Shown here piece by piece: positions 1 to 7,652 of a stretch of DNA of 10,617 bases. The stretch's first letter is position 1. Every line of letters starts with the position of its first letter. Position numbers and translations under genes: made by a program. Source of the stretch: UBA4416 sp043718985. GTDB taxonomy: Bacteria > Bacteroidota > Bacteroidia > B-17B0 > Aurantibacillaceae. Where the stretch lies: positions 1 through 10,617 of the forward strand of contig JAYSUQ010000191.1 of NCBI GenBank assembly GCA_043718985.1, given 5' to 3'. Under the pieces are notes generated by a model. It saw only the letters and a list, made by a program, of their open reading frames with translations, searched no databases and was not told the DNA's origin.

Positions 1-464
1 GTATCTTTTAAATAAGTCATTCCTAATTTTTTAAATACATTAATAGATGCGGTATTATCAAGCATTGCGTCGGCAATTATTGTAGTTAAGTTAAAGTGTT
101 TAAATCCATATTCAACACACGCTTTAGCGGCTTCGGTGGCATAACCTTTACCCCAAGCACTTTCTAAAAAGCGATAACCTATGTCGGTTTCTTTGGTATC
201 TGTATGAAATTTTAAGCCACACCAACCGATTGAATTATTGGTTTCTTTTTCAATAACTAACCAACGACCATAACCGTTTTCTTTATATTGACTCATTACA
301 TATTTTACAATGTTTTCAGCAGCTTGTAAATCTTTAAAGGGACCATCTCCCGTATATCTCGTAACTAATATATTGGTATTCAATTCTAAAAAGAAAGGAG
401 CATCACTTAAAATGTGTTCTCTTAAAATTAACCGTTCGGTTTCTAATATAATTTTAGCATCCAT
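1..464 (-). CDS. GNAT family N-acetyltransferase, RimJ/RimL type (3' end outside window)
   Basis: The reading frame is open from an ATG at 464-462 to the left edge, giving the first 154 residues; the C-terminus is cut off by the window. The protein starts MDAKIILETERLILRE, the usual opening of the RimJ/RimL-like acetyltransferase family, in which beta-strand 1 carries the TERLxLR motif. The acetyl-CoA-binding motif A follows near residues 107-119 (IGYRFLESAWGKG then YATEAA), and the late DNTASINVFKKLGM stretch near residues 136-149 matches the conserved N-x-x-S-x-x-x-x-x-K-x-G motif. These families acetylate N-terminal or side-chain amines, such as those of ribosomal proteins, small molecules or antibiotics, using acetyl-CoA in the cytoplasm. 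The substrate cannot be told from the sequence. The gene follows the flotillin gene on the same strand but is separated from it by a hairpin terminator, so it is probably transcribed separately. The family call is secure; the substrate is unknown. Confidence 0.93.
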   Translation of the reverse strand, partial: MDAKIILETERLILREHILSDAPFFLELNTNILVTRYTGDGPFKDLQAAENIVKYVMSQYKENGYGRWLVIEKETNNSIGWCGLKFHTDTKETDIGYRFLESAWGKGYATEAAKACVEYGFKHFNLTTIIADAMLDNTASINVFKKLGMTYLKD

Positions 465-480
465 AATTTCACTAAACTAA

Positions 481-506
481 AAAAAGAGATATTGCTATCT
501 CTTTTT
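481..506 (-). terminator. Intrinsic terminator downstream of the flotillin gene
   Basis: A perfect 11-bp inverted repeat, AAAAAGAGATA (481-491) and TATCTCTTTTT (496-506), encloses a 4-nt loop. It begins 21 nt past the flotillin stop codon. Read on the minus strand, the 3' arm ends in five T and continues TTAGTTT, so the stem supplies its own U-tract. Because the repeat is symmetrical it could also work on the plus strand, but no plus-strand gene ends here. It separates the flotillin gene from the GNAT gene 16 nt further on. Confidence 0.8.
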
Positions 507-527
507 AATTTGTAATGTTATACACAT

Positions 528-2465
528 TTATTTTTTAGTATCTGGTTCTGTGCGTGGCTTATCTTCACTATTCTTTCCCATATTTTTTGATACTTCATCT
601 AATAATTTTAATCCTAATAATCCGTTAATCGGTCCATTAGCGCCATCGCCATTACCACCTGTAATTAACACATCTGGTATCACTTTAATTTTATCCCTAC
701 CAATTGCTTCGGTTACTTTTAAGCGACTGAAGTTATCGCCACCCATTGCTTCAACAGCTAATCGGTATGACTCTGCATTTGATTTACCAACGGCTAAAAT
801 ACTTTGTGCTTCAGCTGTACCTGTAACTGAAATTTTCTCTGCATTTGCATTCGCTAACATTTTCACTTTCTCTGCTTCTGCATTTGCCGATAATTTTGTT
901 TTCTCAGCGTCTGCTGCAGCAATAACTTTTAATCTGTCGGCTTCTGCGTTAGAAGAAATTTTTACACTTTGTGCTTCACCGGTTGCTTTTTTAACGGCAG
1001 CATCGGCAATACGTTCAGAGATTAATACACCTTGATCGGCTTTTACAATTTCCTTTTGCATATCAGCAACAGCAGTTTCTTTTTCTAAAGCCTGGCGAGT
1101 AACCTCGGCACGTTTTTGAGTTTCGAAAGTAGTGTTTTGCTCTTCTGCAATTTTACGGTCTGTTAATGTTTTCATTAAACTTTCGGGCGGAACAATATCA
1201 CCAATTAACGTATCAACTCCGTTTACGTTGTATTGATCTAACACCTGACTAATTTTTGCTTTAGCTGCATCTTGCCTTTCTTTACGGGTACTTAAAAAAG
1301 CAATCACATCACTATCTTGCGCCGAGTTACGAAAATAGTTACCAATAGTAGGCTCTAATACTTGCCCCACTAAATTCATCATACTACCAAAACGTGCAAT
1401 TACTTTTGGAGCTTCGGTTGTTGGAATATGAATGATTTGTGATACATCTAAATTGAATGGGAAACCATCTTTTGAACGCACTGTAATAGTAGATAAATTT
1501 TTATCTAATTGATGAGATTCGCTACGTGCATTTGCCCAGTTTAAAACTAGGTTGGTTGTTGGTACTAATTCAACACGCATAATAAATGTGTTAACAGGAT
1601 ATTTACCTGGCCCTAATGGCTCGGCCCAAACACCTTTTTCGCCTTTACTAACAATGTTGCCGTGTTTAAATTCTGCGCCACTTAAATCTTTTCCTTCTGT
1701 TCCAACATACGAAATAACTACACCTACATAACCAATAGGAATTTCTGTCATTTTAATTTGCTCCACTTGTATAAACCAAGGGTTTAAATAATATGAACCT
1801 GCCAAAATAATTTCGGGCTGCAAACCTTTGTTACCGCCTGTTTCTAAAAAAGCATCACAATCCTGAAAATTATTATGCCCAGCAACTTGTTTACCTGCAA
1901 TGTTTCCTTCCTCAACAGGCATACCGTCCATAGTTGTTACAATACCCACCATGTTTTCGTTAACGTGTGTCATATCATAAGTACTAATCTCAAATAAAAA
2001 TGTATTGATACGATATGTACCTGCTGTAATAATAGCCGATTGACGGCCTTTACGTCCGCCATTACGCAAAAAAGCTTCCGAATTTTGAAACGAATCGCAA
2101 TCTACTTTACGAGCTAAGATAAATCCTGTTTCTAATTGTTTACCATCTTTTGCTACAATTAAACCAATTTTTCCTTCGGGTATAACGGTGAACGATTGTT
2201 GTGTGATTTCGTATTGCCAAATCCATTTCCAGAAATAAATTCCTGGAGCCAAAGGTTGAGCCTGAAACCCAGCTTCGCCATCAATAGCAATAATACGCCC
2301 TGCAGGTAATTCTTTATTTGCACCAAAGAGTACAAATTTTTTGGTAACTAAACCAATCTTATCTTCAGGAATAATAATAATTCCGAATAATCGAAAAATT
2401 AATTTATACGAAACTAGTAGTAAAACGGGGATAATTATCCACCAATAAGCTAAAATATTCTTCAT
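528..2465 (-). CDS. Flotillin-like SPFH-domain membrane protein with tandem N-terminal modules
   Basis: This is a 645-residue membrane-anchored SPFH protein. Residues 4-32 form one hydrophobic anchor with no cleavage site. Residues 32-241 hold three successive modules of about 60-75 residues that look alike. A fourth (242-302) runs into the canonical SPFH/band-7 domain at about 295-440, which includes the segment QVLEPTIGNYFRN and the conserved turn VPPESL. The tail from 436 is a long charged, Ala-rich helix with seven 11-residue repeats (496-572), ending in a Gly/Asn-rich linker, a short hydrophobic patch (GLLGLKLL) and a charged end. Flotillins and relatives such as YqiK oligomerise into membrane-bound scaffolds or cages involved in membrane organisation and protein quality control. 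That role here is inferred from the family. No NfeD-like partner lies beside it. The ATG at 2465 is chosen because it directly precedes the membrane anchor. It is longer than typical flotillins of about 500 residues because of the extra N-terminal modules. Confidence 0.9.
   Translation of the reverse strand: MKNILAYWWIIIPVLLLVSYKLIFRLFGIIIIPEDKIGLVTKKFVLFGANKELPAGRIIAIDGEAGFQAQPLAPGIYFWKWIWQYEITQQSFTVIPEGKIGLIVAKDGKQLETGFILARKVDCDSFQNSEAFLRNGGRKGRQSAIITAGTYRINTFLFEISTYDMTHVNENMVGIVTTMDGMPVEEGNIAGKQVAGHNNFQDCDAFLETGGNKGLQPEIILAGSYYLNPWFIQVEQIKMTEIPIGYVGVVISYVGTEGKDLSGAEFKHGNIVSKGEKGVWAEPLGPGKYPVNTFIMRVELVPTTNLVLNWANARSESHQLDKNLSTITVRSKDGFPFNLDVSQIIHIPTTEAPKVIARFGSMMNLVGQVLEPTIGNYFRNSAQDSDVIAFLSTRKERQDAAKAKISQVLDQYNVNGVDTLIGDIVPPESLMKTLTDRKIAEEQNTTFETQKRAEVTRQALEKETAVADMQKEIVKADQGVLISERIADAAVKKATGEAQSVKISSNAEADRLKVIAAADAEKTKLSANAEAEKVKMLANANAEKISVTGTAEAQSILAVGKSNAESYRLAVEAMGGDNFSRLKVTEAIGRDKIKVIPDVLITGGNGDGANGPINGLLGLKLLDEVSKNMGKNSEDKPRTEPDTKK
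750..980 (-). repeat. Seven tandem 11-residue (undecad) repeats in the flotillin helical tail
   Basis: Residues 496-572 of the flotillin-like protein divide without gaps into seven 11-residue units: GEAQSVKISSN, AEADRLKVIAA, ADAEKTKLSAN, AEAEKVKMLAN, ANAEKISVTGT, AEAQSILAVGK and SNAESYRLAVE. Ala and Glu recur at unit positions 2-4, and hydrophobic residues at positions 6 and 8-9. An 11-residue period (three helical turns) is typical of right-handed or straight coiled coils, and flotillin tails of this kind form the long parallel helices of the oligomer. The DNA is only partly repetitive, so the period is conserved at protein level. Confidence 0.8.
1560..2372 (-). repeat. Four tandem SPFH-start/vault-like modules at protein level
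   Basis: Residues 32-302 of the flotillin-like protein contain four alignable modules: about 32-94, 95-168, 169-241 and 242-302. Each opens with a strand of the type IPxxxIGxV (IPEDKIGLV, IPEGKIGLI, NENMVGIV, IPIGYVGVV). Each has a central G-x-I-x-x-x segment and closes with a G-x-Y-x-x-N or similar turn and a V-rich strand (APGIYFW, TAGTYRINTF, LAGSYYLNPW, GPGKYPVNTF). Modules 2 and 3 also share an insert with AFL followed by GGxKG. The fourth is the normal start of the SPFH domain, so the first three look like duplicated copies of it. The boundaries are by eye. Confidence 0.72.
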
Positions 2466-2523
2466 AATTTTTATGTTTTTATTATTGTAAATGTATTAAT
2501 GAAACTATTATTAAGATTGATAT

Positions 2524-2553
2524 TTTATGAACTTAAACACTTGTTTATGAACT
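2524..2553. repeat. 10-bp direct repeat flanking a small inverted repeat, upstream of the flotillin gene
   Basis: TTTATGAACT occurs at 2524-2533 and again at 2544-2553, exactly 20 bp apart from start to start, about two helical turns. The spacer region contains AAACA-CT-TGTTT (2535-2546), a small inverted repeat overlapping the second copy. The element lies 59-88 bp upstream of the flotillin start codon and downstream of the adenine deaminase stop. Its spacing fits a site for a dimeric regulator, but no regulator gene is nearby and the region is AT-rich, so chance remains possible. Confidence 0.4.
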
Positions 2554-2556
2554 AGC

Positions 2557-2573
2557 AAAAAACATCGTTTTTT
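2557..2573 (-). terminator. Possible weak terminator after adenine deaminase
   Basis: AAAAAAC (2557-2563) and GTTTTTT (2567-2573) form a perfect 7-bp stem around a 3-nt loop, starting 5 nt past the adenine deaminase stop codon. Read on the minus strand, the hairpin ends in a run of six T. Only one of the seven pairs is G-C and the loop is tight, so termination would be weak. It could equally be an A/T-tract coincidence. Confidence 0.35.
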
Positions 2574-2578
2574 ATATT

Positions 2579-4207
2579 TTAATCTTTAAACAAATTAGTA
2601 AACTCAAATGTTTTACCATTAAATAATCCTTTATCGCTTAATTTTAATTCGGGTATTACCAACAAAGCCATAAATGATAAACTCATGTAAGGTGCGCGAA
2701 GTTTGCTACCCAATTGTTTAGCTCGCAAATCTAATTTAGTATAAGCTTCGGCAACAGCTTCTGCTGGCTGGTTTGTCATAATACCTGCAATTGGTAATTC
2801 CAATACCATATCATCTGTAGCCGTTGCTAACGCTATGCCTCCTTTTGCATTTATAATTAAATTAACTGCTTTGCACATATCCTCATCGTTAGTGCCTACA
2901 ACTACAATATTGTGGCAATCGTGTGCTACACAACTTGCAATGGCGCCATTTGTTAGGCCTATGTTTTTTATAAATGCTGTGGCAATAGGCGCATCATTAT
3001 AACGGTTAACTACTGCAATTTTTAAAATATCTTGTTCGATGTTTGATTCGGCAAAACCATTAACTGTTAAGCTATTTGCAAATAATTCGTTAGTAATTAA
3101 TTGCCCATCTAACACTTCAATAACTCTTAGGTGAGTGCCCTTTGCTTCAACTTTAAAATGAGATGGAAGTTTTAATTCACAATTAAAATTATTTACAATG
3201 AGAGCATTTATTGATGTAATTGTTGATGTGCCATTTTGAGAAACAAGCTCACCATTTATGTATGTTTTTAAAATAGTAAAATCTTTAAGATTATCAATTT
3301 CAATAAAATCGGCATTATCGCCAACTTGCAATAAACCAATTGGTAAATTATAATGTTTAATTACGTTATACGATGCGGCTCTTAATACAGCGTATAAATC
3401 ATGGTCTAATTTTAAAGCTCGTTTAACATGATCATTTATGTGCGACTGTATTAAATTATCGGGGTGTTTATCATCGCAACAAAACATTATTTGTTCGGGA
3501 TAGTCTTTTAAAAGTGAAATTAATGTGTCGAAATTTTTAGCTGCACTACCCTCTCTAATTAAAATTTTAACGCCATGCTTTAGTTTTTCTAAGGCTTCAA
3601 TGTACCCAAAGCATTCGTGATCGGTTGTTATACCTGCATTAAAATAGTGTTGCATATCATCGCCCATTAAACCTGGTGCGTGCCCATCAATTGGTTTGTT
3701 GTGTTTTTTTGCCGATGCAATTTTACGCAGCACCTCTTCGTCTTTATAAATTACACCCGGAAAATTCATCATCTCAGCCAAATAAACTATTTCGTTACGA
3801 GATAATAGCTTATCAATATCATCGGCATTTATAACCGCCCCTGCTGTTTCAAAATTAGTTGCAGGCACGCACGATGGCGCACCAAAATAAAAATGAAATG
3901 GTACTTTTTTAGCATTATCAATCATATAATCTACGCCTGCCACACCAAGCACATTTGCAATTTCGTGTGGATCGCTAATTGTACCAACAGTACCATGTGT
4001 AACCGCAATGCGAGCAAATTCGCTAGGCACCAACATACTACTTTCTATGTGTACGTGCGCATCAATAAAGCCTGGTAAAACATAAGTAGTAAGCACTTCA
4101 TCAATTTTAGTTACTGATGTGATTTTACCATCGGTAATACTAATATTTGCAGGATACGTTGTTTTTGTAACAACATCAATTAAGTTCGATTTTAATGTAA
4201 ATGTCAT
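2579..4207 (-). CDS. ade: Adenine deaminase
   Basis: This 542-residue protein is an adenine deaminase (EC 3.5.4.2), which converts adenine to hypoxanthine plus ammonia in cytoplasmic purine salvage. It belongs to the amidohydrolase superfamily. The metal-binding strand VLPGFIDAHVHIESSML spans residues 43-59, with the HxH pair at 51 and 53. It is followed by the family block THGTVGTISDPHEIANVLG (70-88). Further motifs are YLAEMMNFPGV (142-152, Glu145), DGHAPGL (174-180, His176), TTDHE (194-198, His197) and the metal-binding CCDDKHP (243-249, Asp245/Asp246). The C-terminal Ade domain shows SCVAHDCHNIVVVG (425-438) and ATDDMVLELPIAG (463-475). The length is normal for the family (about 540-600) and all catalytic blocks are intact. 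The ATG at 4207 leaves the usual short N-terminal beta domain. The gaps to lptB (133 bp) and to flotillin (113 bp) and the promoter-like site upstream suggest its own transcript. Confidence 0.97.
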   Translation of the reverse strand: MTFTLKSNLIDVVTKTTYPANISITDGKITSVTKIDEVLTTYVLPGFIDAHVHIESSMLVPSEFARIAVTHGTVGTISDPHEIANVLGVAGVDYMIDNAKKVPFHFYFGAPSCVPATNFETAGAVINADDIDKLLSRNEIVYLAEMMNFPGVIYKDEEVLRKIASAKKHNKPIDGHAPGLMGDDMQHYFNAGITTDHECFGYIEALEKLKHGVKILIREGSAAKNFDTLISLLKDYPEQIMFCCDDKHPDNLIQSHINDHVKRALKLDHDLYAVLRAASYNVIKHYNLPIGLLQVGDNADFIEIDNLKDFTILKTYINGELVSQNGTSTITSINALIVNNFNCELKLPSHFKVEAKGTHLRVIEVLDGQLITNELFANSLTVNGFAESNIEQDILKIAVVNRYNDAPIATAFIKNIGLTNGAIASCVAHDCHNIVVVGTNDEDMCKAVNLIINAKGGIALATATDDMVLELPIAGIMTNQPAEAVAEAYTKLDLRAKQLGSKLRAPYMSLSFMALLVIPELKLSDKGLFNGKTFEFTNLFKD

Positions 4208-4287
4208 AGTATATGAATTTGATTTTATTTATGGCAAAGCAACTAATTTTAATAAACAGCAAAAAAATTAAAATTTATTTTTATATA

Positions 4288-4317
4288 AAAATATAATTAA
4301 GCAAAAAAACGTTACAA
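4288..4317 (-). promoter_or_regulatory. Possible Bacteroidota-type promoter for adenine deaminase
   Basis: On the minus strand, TTG (complement of 4315-4317) is followed by a 19-nt spacer and TATATTTT (complement of 4288-4295). This matches 7 of 8 positions of the -7 consensus TAnnTTTG known for the Bacteroidota primary sigma factor, at its usual spacing. It lies entirely between the lptB stop and the ade start, about 80 nt upstream of the ade ATG. The region is AT-rich, so a chance match is not excluded. Confidence 0.38.
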
Positions 4318-4340
4318 CGCTATTAGTTATAAAACATTTA

Positions 4341-5066
4341 TTATTTTCTTAGTTCAAAATTTTGTCCTAAGTATACACGTCGTACCATTTCGTCATTTGC
4401 TAAATCCTCTGCCGAGCCAGACTTTATTACCTCTCCTGCATATAACAAATAAGTTCGGTCGGTAATGTTTAATGTTTCGTGTACGTTATGATCGGTAATT
4501 AAAATTCCTATATTTTTTTCTTTTAACTTTCTCACTACACTTTGTATATCCTCAACAGCAATAGGGTCAACACCAGCAAATGGCTCGTCTAATAAAATAA
4601 ACTTTGGGTCGGTTGCCAATGCGCGTGCTATTTCTGTTCGTCGGCGTTCGCCACCCGATAGTTGGTCGCCTAAGTTTTTACGTACATGGTGTAACGCAAA
4701 CTCATCTAATAAACTTTCGGTTTTATGATCTTGTTCTGCCTTTGTTAATTTTGTCATTTGCAAAACTGCACGCAAATTATCTTCAATACTTAATTTACGA
4801 AACACCGAAGCCTCTTGTGGCAAATATCCAACGCCAAGTTGTGCGCGTTTATACATTGGCTCATTGGTAATGTCTTTATCATCTAAAAATATTTTACCCG
4901 AGTTAGGTTTTACCATGCCAACAATCATATAAAACGATGTGGTTTTACCAGCACCATTAGGCCCAAGTAATCCAACAATTTCGCCACGTTGCACTTGCAC
5001 GCTCACGTTATTTGCAACAGTTCGGTTTTTATATTTTTTTACTAAATTTTCTGATCGTAATATCAT
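4341..5066 (-). CDS. lptB: LPS export ABC transporter ATP-binding protein LptB
   Basis: This 241-residue ATPase matches LptB, the cytoplasmic motor that, with LptF and LptG, extracts lipopolysaccharide from the inner membrane and pushes it along the Lpt bridge to the outer membrane. Walker A is GPNGAGKT (35-42), the Q-loop Gln is at 84 (YLPQEASVFRKL), the signature is LSGGERRRTEIARAL (136-150), Walker B is FILLDEPFAG (156-165) and the H-loop His is 193 (TDHNVHETL). The segments LPQEASVFRKLS, ERRRTEIARAL and DEPFAGVDPIAV are typical of LptB and separate it from LivF/LivG-type ATPases. Its length is the family norm. It begins 5 nt after the stop of the upstream DUF5686 gene, so it is probably cotranscribed and translationally coupled with it. 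lptA, lptC, lptF and lptG are not in the window. Confidence 0.96.
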   Translation of the reverse strand: MILRSENLVKKYKNRTVANNVSVQVQRGEIVGLLGPNGAGKTTSFYMIVGMVKPNSGKIFLDDKDITNEPMYKRAQLGVGYLPQEASVFRKLSIEDNLRAVLQMTKLTKAEQDHKTESLLDEFALHHVRKNLGDQLSGGERRRTEIARALATDPKFILLDEPFAGVDPIAVEDIQSVVRKLKEKNIGILITDHNVHETLNITDRTYLLYAGEVIKSGSAEDLANDEMVRRVYLGQNFELRK

Positions 5067-5071
5067 CGTAA

Positions 5072-7540
5072 TTAAAAAGCTAATTGAAATCCAAATTTTA
5101 CACCAAAATTATCTATAGCCTTGGTTCTATGATAGGTCGATCGCCAAAGGGCGTCAATTCTAAATACTTTAAAAATATTTTCAATACCAGCACTCATCTC
5201 TACATATGGTTCATTACTTAATGAACTTAATGTTGTTGGGAAAATTAATGTTTTACGATTTATATTATTTACACTACCCCATAACGCTTTGCAGGTTACT
5301 ACTTCGCGCCATTTTAATTTTTTAATTAAAGGTACTTTATTAAAAAACACTCCTTCAAAATGATGAAACACACCGACTGACGAATACTGATCGCTTGCAA
5401 ATTCATAATACTTCATTAAGTTGTACGACATTTGATCGTAAACATATGTTTCGTTTCCACCGTGTAATTCCATTATAGGATACGGTACAGCGCCAAATAT
5501 TTTACCTACCTCCAATGTATAATCTGTATAACCTAACAATGAAATTAAGCGAACCCTGTCGCTCAAGTTTAATACTACTTTTTGATAATCGTATTCGCCT
5601 CTAAATGCATTTTGCAACGATTTTGCATAATTTACTTGCAACACAGGCCATTTTGTTCCTAAACTAATTCGAGTAAAATCGCCATTAATATGTTTTTCTT
5701 TATATGCAAAACGCACATTAACACGCACCTCTGTATTTTTAATGTTTTCTTTATATGCTATTGTGCCATCGTTTTTATAATACCTGTAAGTATTTAAAAT
5801 AAGTGGTGTTATTGTGCGGCCAATTAGGGTAAATTTACTCGTTAAACCTTCCATCCATTCGCGTTCGTACCATGCATAGGTTTGGTCTACACGGGTTAAA
5901 TTTGTTAATGGGCTGGTTCTAAATAACGATGCAAATAAATTATCTTGAGAAAAGCCGTTGGTGCTTTGTCCTAAAATTTCATAATCACTTTTATAAGTTA
6001 AGCCTACTAATTGGCGATGTGGTTTTTTAGTTAAAAAGCTTTTAAAGCCTAAGCTGTATTTAAATTTTTCATCCCTAAAACCATAAGCAACATAACCTTC
6101 TAACTCGTACCATCTACTAAATTTGCTGCTGGTTCTGCCTCCAAAACGAGTACGCAAGCCTTCAATTTTATTGTAACTAATTAAATTAAAATAGGGTCCA
6201 ATTTCAAAATTATTAAATTGTTTGTATCCCGATACAAAAATAGTTAACACATCAACCCAAGTGCGATAAATTGGTAACGATTTAATAGTATCAATCATGT
6301 GATAAATTTTTTGTTCGCGGGCCGATAAACTATCGTGTCGGTTTTGATTCCAAAATGCATCCGATTTTTTTGAAGCATCATCTTCTACAATAATTTTATC
6401 GCCATATTCATAAAATTTGGTTTCTTTTGGATGATTGATATCAAAGTTTTTGTATGATGTAGTTTTGCGACCATACACACCAACCTGCTTTGCATTCATT
6501 GCAAAATCTATCACAAGCCTGTCTTTACTCAACATCCACGTTGTATCAATTTTAGTAAACTCTTGCACAATGTTAGCGGCATTTATAAAATTAATGTTAG
6601 CGCCTTTTGGTATGCTCATCTCTATGCGCTTAACGGCCCACGTGCTATCCGATATCCACATATTACCACTAAAACACAACTCTTGTGGGCGTTTAGATTT
6701 AAATCTAATTTGATAACAACGCGTGTTGCCAATAAATAAACTGTCTTCTAAATAATATTTATAATAAAAAAAACCGTTGTCAGAAATAGGGCTTGCAAAA
6801 TCTTTTCCAAAAACTAAAATATTGTTATCATACACATTTACATTTTGATACATATCGCCCATAATAGCAGATATGCTTGGGTTTTCAATACCCGTAATTT
6901 TACTTGCCTTAATAACCTCTTTTTTTAAACTCGGGTTACTTCTAAAATAAAAATCGGATAACGATTCGGTAATAAAGATTGGTAACGATGGTTTTTCGCT
7001 TGAGTTTAAACTATCAACATTATCAAACACAAATTGTATTGGTTTAAATATTTTTTTTTCGCGCATTTCTTTAGGTATGCGATTTAAATCGAACTCAACT
7101 TTATTGTAACTTTCGTATTGATAAGCACCAAGTTTACGTTTATTGTTTAATGCTTTATTTGCGATAACATTTTTTATAATTCGGTGCGCAGGATTTTCTC
7201 CTGCCTTAACTACAACCTCTAATAAATTAACGCCCTCTAAAACTAAAGGAAAATTAATAGTTTGTGATGTTCCTTTTTTAATTGCCCAAGTTTGTTTTTT
7301 ATAACTTACGTAAGATGCAATTAACGAATCGCCAATTTTTGAAGTGCTAATGCTATAATTCCCATCAAAATCGGATGTGCCTCCAATTGTTGTGCCTTTA
7401 ATTAAAACAGGTACAAATGGCAAGGGTTCTTTTGTTTCGGCATCAAAAATTTTACCTGTAATGGTGTAATTTTGAGCGTTTGCAAAAACATTCAAAAACA
7501 GTAATAAAAGTAAAAAATGTTTTTTTAATAAGATTGTCAT
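5072..7540 (-). CDS. DUF5686 outer-membrane protein with N-terminal carboxypeptidase-like regulatory domain
   Basis: This 822-residue protein has a signal peptide (residues 1-22, hydrophobic LLLLLFL core, likely cut ANA|QN). A carboxypeptidase regulatory-like beta-sandwich (about 24-110) follows, with TITGKIFDAETKEPLPFVPV and the SDFDGNYSI turn, as seen at the N-terminus of SusC-type receptors. A short segment with ENPAHRIIKNVI (116-127) is characteristic of DUF5686. The remaining roughly 690 residues are rich in aromatic, alternating beta-strands and end in a terminal Phe (FGFQLAF), an outer-membrane barrel signal. No plug domain or TonB-dependent receptor barrel architecture is evident, so it is not a SusC transporter. 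The function of DUF5686 is unknown. It is the first gene of a probable operon with lptB, which lies 5 nt downstream; that hints at an envelope role, but this is inference. The ATG at 7540 is chosen because it directly starts the signal peptide. Confidence 0.9.
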   Translation of the reverse strand: MTILLKKHFLLLLLFLNVFANAQNYTITGKIFDAETKEPLPFVPVLIKGTTIGGTSDFDGNYSISTSKIGDSLIASYVSYKKQTWAIKKGTSQTINFPLVLEGVNLLEVVVKAGENPAHRIIKNVIANKALNNKRKLGAYQYESYNKVEFDLNRIPKEMREKKIFKPIQFVFDNVDSLNSSEKPSLPIFITESLSDFYFRSNPSLKKEVIKASKITGIENPSISAIMGDMYQNVNVYDNNILVFGKDFASPISDNGFFYYKYYLEDSLFIGNTRCYQIRFKSKRPQELCFSGNMWISDSTWAVKRIEMSIPKGANINFINAANIVQEFTKIDTTWMLSKDRLVIDFAMNAKQVGVYGRKTTSYKNFDINHPKETKFYEYGDKIIVEDDASKKSDAFWNQNRHDSLSAREQKIYHMIDTIKSLPIYRTWVDVLTIFVSGYKQFNNFEIGPYFNLISYNKIEGLRTRFGGRTSSKFSRWYELEGYVAYGFRDEKFKYSLGFKSFLTKKPHRQLVGLTYKSDYEILGQSTNGFSQDNLFASLFRTSPLTNLTRVDQTYAWYEREWMEGLTSKFTLIGRTITPLILNTYRYYKNDGTIAYKENIKNTEVRVNVRFAYKEKHINGDFTRISLGTKWPVLQVNYAKSLQNAFRGEYDYQKVVLNLSDRVRLISLLGYTDYTLEVGKIFGAVPYPIMELHGGNETYVYDQMSYNLMKYYEFASDQYSSVGVFHHFEGVFFNKVPLIKKLKWREVVTCKALWGSVNNINRKTLIFPTTLSSLSNEPYVEMSAGIENIFKVFRIDALWRSTYHRTKAIDNFGVKFGFQLAF

Positions 7541-7556
7541 TATTTTATAATAGACT

Positions 7557-7587
7557 TAAAAGTAACCATTTGAAATAAATTTTTCAA
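7557..7587 (-). promoter_or_regulatory. Possible promoter of the DUF5686-lptB operon
   Basis: On the minus strand TTG (complement of 7585-7587) is followed by 20 nt and TACTTTTA (complement of 7557-7564), matching 7 of 8 positions of TAnnTTTG. It lies in the 112-bp divergent gap. The -7 element is only 16 nt from the start codon, which would leave a very short leader, so the call is tentative. I did not find a comparably spaced pair for the divergent flavin reductase gene. Confidence 0.3.
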
Positions 7588-7652
7588 TTTTATTTTTTGT
7601 TAAATAAAAGGTTATTTTAGTGCTGTATTACACTTAAAAACACATTGTTATT

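Noticed and set aside
550..1035. Open frame on the plus strand opposite the flotillin tail
   Set aside because: It is the antisense image of the Ala/Glu-rich undecad repeats, lacks domain-like features and lies inside a securely identified gene.
4304..4321. CGTT-GT-AACG inverted repeat followed on the minus strand by seven T, just after lptB
   Set aside because: The stem would have at most 3-4 usable pairs with a 2-4 nt loop, too weak for a terminator; it also overlaps the promoter-like pair for ade.
5072..7540. SusC/TonB-dependent receptor, suggested by the N-terminal carboxypeptidase-like domain
   Set aside because: No plug domain or TonB box is visible, the length is shorter than SusC proteins, no SusD gene follows, and the ENPAHRIIKNVI segment points to DUF5686.
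7597..7620. TTG and TATTTTAG on the plus strand as a promoter for the flavin reductase gene
   Set aside because: The spacer is only 13 nt, shorter than the roughly 17-23 nt expected for Bacteroidota promoters.
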